This document shows, piece after piece, positions 1 to 5,207 of a stretch of DNA of 6,080 nucleotides. Each line of letters starts with the position of its first letter. Within the stretch, counting starts at the first letter, position 1. The translations under genes were made by a program, and so were the position numbers. The DNA is taken from assembly GCA_020442965.1 (NCBI GenBank), contig JAGRJB010000076.1, positions 1 to 6,080 of the forward strand, given 5' to 3'. The notes beneath the pieces were generated by a model. That model ran no database searches, was not told the DNA's origin, and saw nothing but the letters and a program-made list of their open reading frames with translations. Source of the stretch: Pseudomonadales bacterium (GTDB lineage: Bacteria; Pseudomonadota; Gammaproteobacteria; Steroidobacterales; Steroidobacteraceae).

Positions 1-201
1 TACAAGGGCCTGGGCGAGATGAACCCGGAACAATTGTGGGACACCACGATCAATCCTGCGACGCGTCGGTTGTTACAGGTGCGCATCGAAGACGCGTTGG
101 CTGCGGACGACATCTTCACGACGCTGATGGGCGATCAGGTGGAGCCACGGCGCGAGTTCATCGAGAAGAATGCGCTGTCCGTGGCGAATCTCGATATCTG
201 A
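1..201 (+). CDS. gyrB: DNA gyrase subunit B, C-terminal end (partial)
   Basis: The reading frame is open from base 1 and ends at TGA 199-201, giving the last 66 residues of a type II topoisomerase B subunit. Visible signatures are [13 protein letters not shown] at the start, an internal [16 protein letters not shown] block, and [11 protein letters not shown] shortly before the terminal NLDI. The LMGD..EPRR..FIE..AL..NLDI pattern is the GyrB ending and differs from ParE. GyrB is the cytoplasmic ATPase subunit of the A2B2 gyrase that introduces negative supercoils; this part belongs to the C-terminal segment after the Toprim domain. The true start lies outside the window. The internal ATG at 19 is not a start. 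Nothing suggests truncation at the 3' end, so the integrase remnant downstream lies outside the gene. Confidence 0.96.
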   Translation, partial: YKGLGEMNPEQLWDTTINPATRRLLQVRIEDALAADDIFTTLMGDQVEPRREFIEKNALSVANLDI

Positions 202-259
202 TCTTGTCGTCGGATGCCACGATCAGCGAGATTCCCGCCAACAATCAAAGGGACGATTG

Positions 260-554
260 GTCGGGCAGAAAGTCGCGCTGAGACTGAAGGACCTCTGGGC
301 AATTCGAGTGCGTCTGGATTTCGCCGAGCGCAGGCTGGAACCCGCACGCTTCAACCTCGCGATCGAGGGCGAACGGCGGGCCGGCGACTTGGCCAAGCTG
401 GGTGTTCGAGACCTTGCGCGGGGCGATGCTGCGGACCAGGACCCTTCGAGCTGCGCAGTTGCTGTTAGGACACCGCGAGCGCGAGGACACCGTCCGATCC
501 CTCGGCATCGAGGTCGAGGCTGCCTTGGAACTGGCGGACCAAACCGAGGTGTAG
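260..554 (+). pseudogene. Decayed tyrosine recombinase/integrase
   Basis: Two blocks match one small phage-type integrase family but lie in different frames. Frame 2 from base 260 reads VGQKVALRLKDLWAIRVRLD and continues to VRDLARG near base 424; it includes ERRAGDL, where an arginine keeps the place of the first catalytic Arg. Frame 3 from base 432 reads RTRTLRAAQLLLGH and ends ELADQTEV at TAG 552-554, as family members do. Between the blocks about 90 residues are missing by my recollection of the family, including the H-x-x-R box. The LLLGH histidine remains, but the following TVR-Tyr-LGIEV motif reads TVRSLGIEV, so the nucleophilic tyrosine is serine (TCC for TAC). No clear start is present. 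The product cannot be an active recombinase. It probably marks an old insertion just after gyrB. Assignment rests on motif recall, not a search. Confidence 0.8.
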
Positions 555-565
555 CGGTATCGGTA

Positions 566-662
566 GCTGGCGGCCGGATCGCGGTAAGCCAAGGCTCACG
601 GCCGCCATCTCAAACTGGAGTCTAACCGCCAGCCATCCCGGTTGATCCCAAGCAGGCGGCCG
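566..662. repeat. Inverted/direct repeat cluster 3' of the integrase remnant
   Basis: TGGCGGCCG (568-576) is the exact reverse complement of CGGCCGCCA (599-607), with a 22-base loop that itself contains AGCC-AA-GGCT. GCTGGCGG (566-573) can instead pair with CCGCCAGC (626-633), and GGCGGCCG recurs as a direct copy at 655-662. The pairings are mutually exclusive, so the RNA or single strand could take alternative folds. There is no T-tract, so it is not a standard intrinsic terminator. It begins 12 bases after the integrase stop and may be the conserved 3' flank of that element or its recombination end; that is inference. Confidence 0.5.
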
Positions 663-1045
663 TGACCGGCTACTTTCAGGAATGCTACATTCCTGATCCA
701 GGATCCGCTTTGTACTGGGCGCAGGTCGTTTCAAAGACGTTGGATACGATTTTCCTATCGGGTGTACCCATCGCACTGCTGGCGGGCTTTGCGTTGCACC
801 GTGCGCTGTTCCGCTCGCGCATTCCGAGCAGCCGAACGGCGCGCGCGCGACCGGGCTTGGCGACCGTCGGCCTGCCGCTAGTCTGCCTACTACTCTGGGT
901 GGGCCTGTGCTTCGGCTTCAAACTCTTGACTTGGAAACCATTTGCCGGGGATGCCCCCGGGAGCATTGAATTGACCAATTTCTTGCTGCTCGGGGGAGCC
1001 GCGTTCGTCGGCGGGTGGATTTCGGCTCGGCTGAGGCAACCTTAA
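662..1045 (+). CDS. Hypothetical three-helix membrane protein
   Basis: This 127-residue ORF starts at GTG and I do not recognise a family. Three hydrophobic stretches are clear: about residues 29-50, 66-91 and 102-122. The loop after the first helix is rich in arginine (RSRIPSSRTARARP) and the C-terminus ends ARLRQP, so the positive-inside rule predicts an outside N-terminus and an inside C-terminus. One Cys lies in the N-terminal tail (ECYIPDPGS) and two in helix 2. The GTG is the first start after an in-frame TAA at 623-625; a recognisable Shine-Dalgarno sequence is lacking, so a later TTG start at 710 is possible. It stands alone between the integrase remnant and a gene-poor stretch, on the gyrB strand. 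It could be cargo or a local orphan. Coherent membrane topology favours a real protein. Confidence 0.6.
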   Translation: MTGYFQECYIPDPGSALYWAQVVSKTLDTIFLSGVPIALLAGFALHRALFRSRIPSSRTARARPGLATVGLPLVCLLLWVGLCFGFKLLTWKPFAGDAPGSIELTNFLLLGGAAFVGGWISARLRQP

Positions 1046-1267
1046 GTCATTCAGGCGCGCTGCTATGCGACTCACCGTGACCCCTTGTCGTTAGTCGCGA
1101 ATGTCCGCAATCAGGTGATTCAATTTAGCCGCAAGGATGGCCGGAGGCGCGCGATTCACTTGGTCCGCCGCGACGAATCGTGATGTTTTGGCAGTACCAA
1201 CCTTTCGCCTCGCGGATCGAGCCCTCAAGATCATCCTCTTCTTCAGAGATGTCTGGGTCGGACGCAG

Positions 1268-1457
1268 CTACATAGAGCTATAGAAGTCAGCGGGCATCGC
1301 CAACACCGAGATCGACGACCATGTCCAAGTCTCGCGTCATGCGCGGCGTAGCGTAGTGCGCCATCGCGACAGTCGTGGCGACTGGTACATCGGCCAATGA
1401 TACGACGCTGATCACGAACGGTGGTGGCGTACGCGCCAGTCGTGGGGTCGGCTCCGG
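1268..1457 (-). pseudogene. Possible remnant of an MNT-fold nucleotidyltransferase
   Basis: Between stops at 1458-1460 and 1287-1289 a minus-strand frame encodes 56 residues containing AHYATPRMTRDLDMVVDLG. This resembles the PR-x-T-x-D-I-D-x-V-V-D-L core of small nucleotidyltransferase-fold proteins (AbiEii or DUF6036-like), in which the D-x-D pair binds metal. Just after, in another frame, comes PADFYSSM then a stop; family members often have a D-F-Y or D-Y-Y motif shortly after the core. So a frameshift and deletion are plausible. There is no start codon in a sensible place, the normal Gly-Ser motif upstream is degraded, and nothing downstream matches. Such proteins are often toxin-antitoxin or orphan genes. 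The call rests on a short motif and could be chance. Confidence 0.35.
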
Positions 1458-1488
1458 TTACGATCGTGCGAGTGATTTCGCCATCTAG

Positions 1489-1514
1489 GCCGGATCGATC
1501 CGGCAGGCGCCTGC
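1489..1514. repeat. Two abutting perfect palindromes
   Basis: GCCGGATCGATCCGGC (1489-1504) is a perfect 16-base palindrome, and GCAGGCGCCTGC (1503-1514) is a perfect 12-base one that shares two bases with it. Both lie about 65-90 bases beyond the cupin stop, in the gap between convergent genes. They have no loop and no T-run, so they fit a protein-binding or recombination site better than an intrinsic terminator. No binding protein can be named. Confidence 0.55.
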
Positions 1515-1577
1515 GCTGCCCGGCCAGGGCCCGGTCTGAACGGCACTGCCGGCGGCGTCCTTCACGATCGTTAGTCG

Positions 1578-1946
1578 TTATAGCGACCGGTAGTCGCCGC
1601 GCGGCCCTGGCGTGATGTGAATGAGCTGCGCCGGCTCTACCATCGTCAGCTTGTGCCACTCACCCTTGCGCACGATGCAGGCGTCTCCTGGCCCTAACTC
1701 AATCGCCTTGCTCGGGTTCGATTCGCCAACGATGCGCAACCTGCCTGCAATCACGTACAGGATTTCGTCGCCGTCCGGGTGAACTTCGCCGTTGTGGGGG
1801 GCGTCGCTCGTCACCGAAACGAAGCCAATGGTCATACCATCGATCCGCTGCGGCGGCCCTGGCCTGGGCACCCGCGGCGTAACGGAAAGATCACGGTTCA
1901 AATCCAGAACAGAACGAGTGACGTCGACCGGTACGATTTGATCCAT
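1578..1946 (-). CDS. Small single-domain cupin protein
   Basis: This is a 122-residue RmlC-like cupin, counted from the second of two nearby ATGs. Cupin motif 1 is seen as GEVHPDGDEILYVIAGRL: one metal-type His, the conserved Glu and the closing Gly are present, while the usual first His of H-x-H is Glu. Motif 2 is GDACIVRKGEWHKL with its His; the common Pro before it is Arg. Metal binding is therefore possible but may be incomplete. The ATG at 1952 directly abuts an AAGAGG ribosome site, leaving no spacing; the ATG at 1946 has 6 bases, so I chose it. The gene is last in the minus-strand set behind the SDR, GST and SRPBCC genes. Small cupins may be dioxygenases, isomerases or sugar- or ligand-binding proteins; no substrate can be inferred. 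It ends RGDYRSL at TAA 1578-1580. Confidence 0.85.
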   Translation of the reverse strand: MDQIVPVDVTRSVLDLNRDLSVTPRVPRPGPPQRIDGMTIGFVSVTSDAPHNGEVHPDGDEILYVIAGRLRIVGESNPSKAIELGPGDACIVRKGEWHKLTMVEPAQLIHITPGPRGDYRSL

Positions 1947-1952
1947 TTTCAT

Positions 1953-1958
1953 CCTCTT
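1953..1958 (-). promoter_or_regulatory. Ribosome binding site deciding the cupin start
   Basis: AAGAGG on the minus strand lies 6 bases before the ATG at 1946 and touches the ATG at 1952. The spacing favours the downstream ATG, which shortens the protein by two residues. Confidence 0.6.
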
Positions 1959-1976
1959 GCAACACGTTCCGTTCGC

Positions 1977-2280
1977 CTACGGTTCGATAATCGTCGATGC
2001 ATCAGCGAACGCCACCTGTGCGCTTCAATCAACCGTGCTGTCGGACCAACGCCAGGCGATGGTCTTGCCAGCGTCGAGCGTCGCTGCTGCGGCGATTTCT
2101 CTGGCACCCTTGACCCTGGAAGTGCCATTCGACCGGTTCGCCGACACGCCGATGACCGGACGCTCGTGAAAGCCAGAGCTTGCCTGGCCATTCCGGGTCG
2201 GCGAATGCCGTGTAGATCTTCCCCGGTGAGGCAGCGATGGGCATTGTCACCGTCGCCCTGGATTGTCTGTCCTTGCTCAT
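1977..2280 (-). pseudogene. Broken SRPBCC/AHSA1-like gene
   Basis: The start is well supported: the ATG at 2280 overlaps the GST stop as ATGA, the usual mark of translational coupling. The first 55 codons read as an SRPBCC (START-like ligand-binding) N-terminus, with PGKIYTAFADPEWPGKLWLS followed by VGEPVEWHF. At about 2115 the frame is lost; shifting by one base recovers the family-like run VKGAREIAAAATLDAGKTIA and WRWSDSTV to about 2028, ending at TGA 2025-2027. The same frame then reads AQVAFADASTIIEP, plausibly the next beta strand, to TAG 1977-1979. Family members are usually about 130-150 residues, so the C-terminal half is missing as well. A frameshift, a stop and truncation together argue for decay rather than a programmed shift. 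The intact relative would be a cytoplasmic hydrophobic-ligand-binding protein of unknown ligand. Confidence 0.7.
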
Positions 2281-2987
2281 GAGTTGTCGCTCGGAATGGT
2301 CAGGCCGCGCTGAACTGCGGGCCTTGCAAGTCCGCGGTGCAGCCACGCTGCGACGCTGCTGAAGCGCTCGAAGCCGACAAGATCGCCAGCGTCGTAGAAG
2401 CCGATGAGGTTATGCACCATGCCGAGCATGGCAATGTCGGCGATCGAGAAGGCATCGGCGACGAACCAGTCACGCCCGGCGAGGTGCGCGTCCATCACAC
2501 CAAGCAGACGCGCGCTCTCAGCGACGTAGCGTTCAAGCGCGCGCTTGTCGTCCCACTCTCGCCCCTCGAACTTGTGGAAGTATCCTACCTGCCCGAACAT
2601 CGGGCCGATATGACCGACCTGGAAGAACACCCATTGCGTCGCATGCCAGCGCTCCGCTGGGTCCGCGGGTAACAGCTTGCCGGTCTTTTCTGCGAGATAG
2701 TGAAGGATCGCGCCCGATTCAAACAGTGCTAACGGTTCGCCGTTTGGGCCGTCAGGATCGATGATCGCGGGAATCTTGCCGTTGGGATTGAGGCTCAAGA
2801 ACGCATCCGTGCGCTGATCTGCCGCGCTGAAGTCAATGCGATGTACCTCGTACGGCAGTCGCGTTTCCTCGAGCATGATCGATACCTTCACGCCGTTCGG
2901 TGTCGGTAGCGAATAGAGTTGCAGCCGGTCGGCATGTTGTGCGGGCCAGCGGCGCGTGATGGCGAAATCACTCAGCGTTCGTGTCAC
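2277..2987 (-). CDS. Glutathione S-transferase, YfcG/Nu-class-like
   Basis: This 236-residue protein has a thioredoxin-fold N-terminal domain followed by an all-helical GST C-terminal domain. Residues 29-32 are TPNG, the Thr/Asn glutathione-contact motif of the YfcG/YghU/Ure2p-type enzymes. NPNGKIPAI (67-75) carries the cis-proline, and FESGAILHYLAEK (89-101) has the Glu-Ser pair that binds the glutathione gamma-glutamyl group. Later, VFFQVGHIGPMFGQ also matches that subgroup, and FSIADIA is the C-terminal-domain N-capping box. E. coli YfcG is a disulfide-bond reductase with little classic transferase activity, so a thiol-disulfide or peroxide role is more likely than simple conjugation. It has about 20 extra residues at the N-terminus compared with YfcG. 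GTG is the start: the next Met is residue 38, inside the domain, and GAGGA lies 6 bases upstream. It starts 9 bases after the SDR stop. Confidence 0.93.
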   Translation of the reverse strand: MTRTLSDFAITRRWPAQHADRLQLYSLPTPNGVKVSIMLEETRLPYEVHRIDFSAADQRTDAFLSLNPNGKIPAIIDPDGPNGEPLALFESGAILHYLAEKTGKLLPADPAERWHATQWVFFQVGHIGPMFGQVGYFHKFEGREWDDKRALERYVAESARLLGVMDAHLAGRDWFVADAFSIADIAMLGMVHNLIGFYDAGDLVGFERFSSVAAWLHRGLARPAVQRGLTIPSDNS

Positions 2988-2993
2988 GGTTCG

Positions 2994-2998
2994 TCCTC
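2994..2998 (-). promoter_or_regulatory. Ribosome binding site of the GST gene
   Basis: GAGGA on the minus strand overlaps the SDR stop codon (TGA, 2999-2997) and lies 6 bases before the GTG at 2987. It supports the GTG start and coupling of the two genes. Confidence 0.65.
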
Positions 2999-3797
2999 AG
3001 AACGGTACGATCGTGCCGTCGAGCGACAGGAGTTTCGCGTCCTGGTCGTTGAGGCCGTCGATGACGCGGATGAGCGCCCGGGCCGCCTCGTCCGGCGGCT
3101 TTCCGCGGCCGCTGTAGCCGCTGTCGCGCAGCATCTGCGTCTCGACCTCGCCGGGCACGAGCAAGCCCACTTTGATGCCCCTCGAACGCACGTCGGCCTG
3201 CAAAGCGCGCATGCCGAGATCGAGACTCGCCTTGCTCATGCGGTAGAACACGAGCCCGCCGAAGCGCGCGGCGAGGGTTACCGAGCCGATGCCGCTCGTG
3301 AGTGCGATGATCTTTTTCTGGTCGCCCGCGAGTACGTTGTCGAGAAATGCCTGCGACATCACAAGCGGCGCATAGGCGTTCACCCGCATGATCTGCTCGA
3401 ACATCGGGTAGTCGAACGTCTTGCCCAAGGACTGCTTGTCCGGCTCGCCTAGATATCCGGCGTTGTTGAGCAGCACGTCGATCGGCTGGCCCCGGTACTT
3501 CTGCGCGAGCGTCGCGATCGCCGCGTTGTCCGCGAGGTCCAACTTCTCGACCACGAGGTTGGCGTGCTGGAACGCCAGCTGCTGCAGCTCGGTCGCATTC
3601 GTTGGATCGCGTGCCGTGGCGATAACCTTCCAGCCACTCTCGACGTACTGGCGCGTGAACTCGAGCCCGATGCCGCGATTCGCGCCCGTGACGAGCACAG
3701 TCGGTGGGCGTGTCGGCGGGTCTTCCGCAGCCGACGTGGCCGACGATCCGAGGGCGGCGAGCGCCAGCGCGAGCAGCGTTGCGAACATCTTCCTCAT
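2997..3797 (-). CDS. Short-chain dehydrogenase/reductase with N-terminal signal peptide
   Basis: This 266-residue protein is a classical SDR, a Rossmann-fold NAD(P)-dependent oxidoreductase. TGANRGIG (37-44) is the cofactor loop, NNAG (111-114) follows beta-4, Asn140 fits the tetrad Asn, Ser172 or Ser168 the catalytic Ser, and Y185-x-x-x-K189 (YRMSK) is the active site. Arg63 at the end of beta-2 hints at NADP(H). The sequence is close in style to the C-factor/sniffer branch. Unusually, the chain begins MRKMFATLLALALAALGSSA, followed by TSAAEDPP, which looks like a Sec signal peptide with a cleavage site near residue 23 or 24. I chose the ATG at 3797 because GGAGA lies 5 bases upstream; a longer reading from 3872 has no ribosome site. 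It is the first gene of the minus-strand set. The substrate is unknown. Confidence 0.9.
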   Translation of the reverse strand: MRKMFATLLALALAALGSSATSAAEDPPTRPPTVLVTGANRGIGLEFTRQYVESGWKVIATARDPTNATELQQLAFQHANLVVEKLDLADNAAIATLAQKYRGQPIDVLLNNAGYLGEPDKQSLGKTFDYPMFEQIMRVNAYAPLVMSQAFLDNVLAGDQKKIIALTSGIGSVTLAARFGGLVFYRMSKASLDLGMRALQADVRSRGIKVGLLVPGEVETQMLRDSGYSGRGKPPDEAARALIRVIDGLNDQDAKLLSLDGTIVPF

Positions 3798-4063
3798 GCG
3801 ATTCTCCGTTGGTTCTCGTGCGGTCGCGCTGGGATTCGGGGTATCGATTGGCAGGCCCAGCCGTACCCGCAAGTTTGACTTGCCGCATCAGTACGTCAAC
3901 GCCCATATCGCGACGCAACGCGCTGTCCGCCGGGCAACGCGGCACCCGGCCGACGCCCGGAGCAAGACATCCGCCGGATAGGTTGCGCTGCTTTCCCATG
4001 AGTCGCTGAGCGGTAGCGCGCTACAATCCCAAGCGTAGATCATGCGCAAGCTGGAATTGAACA
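3798..4063. other. Divergent intergenic region
   Basis: No gene is evident between the divergent SDR and membrane-protein genes. The minus-strand side has the SDR ribosome site GGAGA (3803-3807), the inverted repeat at 3869-3883, and a TTGACG that could be a -35 box but has no good -10 partner. The plus-strand side has GTAGCGCGCTAC (4013-4024), a perfect 12-base palindrome, running into TACAAT (4022-4027), one mismatch from a sigma-70 -10 box. No matching -35 is found at 16-18 bases, so the promoter call is weak. Confidence 0.4.
3869..3883. promoter_or_regulatory. Candidate operator, 6-base inverted repeat
   Basis: GCAAGT-TTG-ACTTGC is a perfect 6-base inverted repeat with a 3-base centre, about 70 bases upstream of the SDR start. 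Position and symmetry fit a dimeric repressor or activator site, but no regulator gene is in the window and a chance match is possible. Confidence 0.3.
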
Positions 4064-4168
4064 ATGCTGCGGATACGACTCAGCAGCTCGGTCTGCCGCG
4101 ACGACGACACGCAACGTGATTCCTCGCAGATCGGTGCAGCGGTGGCGGTCGTAGAATTCGACGGGTGA
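4064..4168 (+). CDS. Possible 34-residue upstream ORF
   Basis: An ATG at 4064 opens 34 codons (starting MLRIRLSSSV, ending VAVVEFDG) that stop at TGA 4166-4168. That stop overlaps the GTG of the next gene as GTGA, the same 4-base arrangement as the two downstream junctions. The upstream ribosome site is weak (GGA about 9 bases before). No family is recognisable and there is no hydrophobic segment. It could be a leader ORF that couples translation, the degenerate end of a lost gene, or chance. Confidence 0.25.
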   Translation: MLRIRLSSSVCRDDDTQRDSSQIGAAVAVVEFDG

Positions 4169-4875
4169 AGCGCTTGCTCACGTTGCTCGCATCGATACTC
4201 GCGGTGGTCGCCTATCCCGCGCTGGTGCATGTTGCGAGCGTAATGCATAGCCCGATGCTGGCGGCCGCTGCCACGCTGGTCCTCGCAGCGCTGTTGCTCG
4301 CACCCGCGCTACGCCGCCCGGCGCCCTGGGCCTGGGGGTTGTTGTTAGTCATCGGGGCTGGCCTGGTACTGCTCGCGCAGCGGCCAGCCGGTTTGTGGTT
4401 GCCGCTGTACCTGCCGCCGGTGCTTCTCCCAGCGCTGATCGCCGTGGTCTTCGGACGAACACTCCGCGCCGGACGCAAGCCGCTGACACTGCAGTTCGCC
4501 GAGATCATTCATGGCCCGGACGATCCGCTACCGCCGACAGTCGCCGGCTACGCGCGCAATCTGAACATCGCGTGGACTGCATTGTTGGCGAGCATCGCCA
4601 GCGTGAGCCTGGTTCTCGCCCTGATCGCAGTGCCGGAGGGTATCCTGCAGCAGGCTGGCTTCGAGCCTGCGTTGCACGTTCGCCATGCAACCTGGTCCCT
4701 GTTCGCGAATGTTCTGAACTATCTCGTGATCGGCGGATTCGTGATTCTGGAGCATGCATACCGCCGCATGCGGTTCCCGGAAATGCAGCATCACAATTTG
4801 GCGGAGTCCGTGCGGCGAATGGCCGCCGCTGCACCGCGCTTGTTAGGTAAAGACGGTCACCTGGAGCGCTCATGA
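4165..4875 (+). CDS. COG4648-type membrane protein of an aryl-polyene-like cluster
   Basis: This 236-residue integral membrane protein has about six hydrophobic helices, near residues 4-22, 29-46, 52-69, 72-90, 133-155 and 181-198. The central block FGRTLRAGRKPLTLQFA followed by an acidic and proline-rich stretch, and the late WSLFANVLNYLVIGGFVILE with the basic YRRMRFPE, match my recollection of the uncharacterised membrane protein found in aryl polyene and xanthomonadin clusters. Its biochemical role is unknown; it may help anchor or pass the polyene at the inner membrane. The start is GTG, since it gives the first transmembrane helix and overlaps an upstream stop; the ribosome site is poor. 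The next Met is residue 28, inside the hydrophobic region. The stop overlaps the dehydratase start as ATGA. Confidence 0.75.
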   Translation: MKRLLTLLASILAVVAYPALVHVASVMHSPMLAAAATLVLAALLLAPALRRPAPWAWGLLLVIGAGLVLLAQRPAGLWLPLYLPPVLLPALIAVVFGRTLRAGRKPLTLQFAEIIHGPDDPLPPTVAGYARNLNIAWTALLASIASVSLVLALIAVPEGILQQAGFEPALHVRHATWSLFANVLNYLVIGGFVILEHAYRRMRFPEMQHHNLAESVRRMAAAAPRLLGKDGHLERS

Positions 4876-5207
4876 GCGAAGCAGAACCCCTTGCCAGGAC
4901 CGAGTGGCGAGACAGTTTCAGGATCTCGGCAGATCATCCGGCGCTGCGCGGGCATTTTCCAGGCCTACCCGTCGTGCCAGGTGTGCTGCTCGTAACAACC
5001 GCCCTGGATGCGGCAGAGAGGCGTCTCGGCTCCGCGCTCGCGATCGATGGTATTCCGCAGGTCAAGTTTCTGCGACCGGTGCGCCCGGACGAAAGCGTCG
5101 ATGTGACCTTCACCCTGACCGCAACTCACCTGTCGCTCAAGTTCCGTTGCGTTGAACGCGAGGTCGCGAACGGCACGCTGAGTCTGCGGCGCGCCAACAT
5201 CCAATGA
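4872..5207 (+). CDS. FabZ-like hot-dog 3-hydroxyacyl-ACP dehydratase (ApeI/ApeP type)
   Basis: This 111-residue protein carries the dehydratase signature HPALRGHFPGLPVVPGVLL (22-40), with His28 in the place of the FabZ catalytic His. It is shorter than FabZ (about 150) and fits the small dehydratases of aryl polyene clusters. The family role is to remove water from 3-hydroxyacyl-ACP in each elongation round to give the conjugated double bond. In FabZ the catalytic Glu lies 14 residues after this His, and a Glu or Asp is usual there; here it is Thr42, with Thr43 next and Asp46 nearby. The protein may thus be weak alone, a partner of another subunit, or use another residue. GGAG (4863-4866) lies 5 bases before the ATG. 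The gene overlaps both neighbours by 4 bases, so co-translation is likely. Confidence 0.85.
   Translation: MSEAEPLARTEWRDSFRISADHPALRGHFPGLPVVPGVLLVTTALDAAERRLGSALAIDGIPQVKFLRPVRPDESVDVTFTLTATHLSLKFRCVEREVANGTLSLRRANIQ

Larger units (their letters stand above)
1046..1577. other. Gene-poor stretch between convergent genes
   Basis: No intact gene is seen in these 532 bases. The recognisable content is the nucleotidyltransferase-like remnant on the minus strand (1268-1457) and two abutting palindromes (1489-1514). A 47-codon minus-strand ORF (1091-1234, ATG start) ends in an amphipathic-looking ILAAKLNHLIADIRD tail, but it has no recognisable family and no good ribosome site, so I do not call it a gene. 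A weak GCGACT/AGTCGC pair (1067-1072 and 1093-1098) follows the membrane-protein gene and lacks a T-run. Confidence 0.5.

Noticed and set aside
196..227. CTGATC/GATCAG pair just after the gyrB stop as a terminator
   Set aside because: The arms are only six bases, far apart, and no T-run follows.
170..625. A single 151-codon plus-strand ORF after gyrB
   Set aside because: It starts inside gyrB, and only its middle (from about 260 to 424) resembles integrase; the rest is out of frame with the surviving integrase end.
1067..1098. GCGACT/AGTCGC pair after the membrane-protein gene as a terminator
   Set aside because: The stem is short, the loop is about 20 bases, and there is no T-run.
1243..1659. 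A 138-codon minus-strand ORF
   Set aside because: It overlaps the end of the cupin gene, is full of Arg and His in low-complexity fashion, has no ribosome site and no recognisable domain.
1779..2282. A 167-codon plus-strand ORF
   Set aside because: It is antisense to the cupin gene and the SRPBCC remnant, and its translation resembles no protein.
2968..3999. A 343-codon minus-strand ORF over the SDR gene
   Set aside because: It is arginine-rich shadow translation in another frame of the SDR, which has full motifs and a good ribosome site.
4021..4248. A 75-codon minus-strand ORF across the start of the membrane-protein gene
   Set aside because: It has no ribosome site and no recognisable domain, and it overlaps the more credible plus-strand genes.
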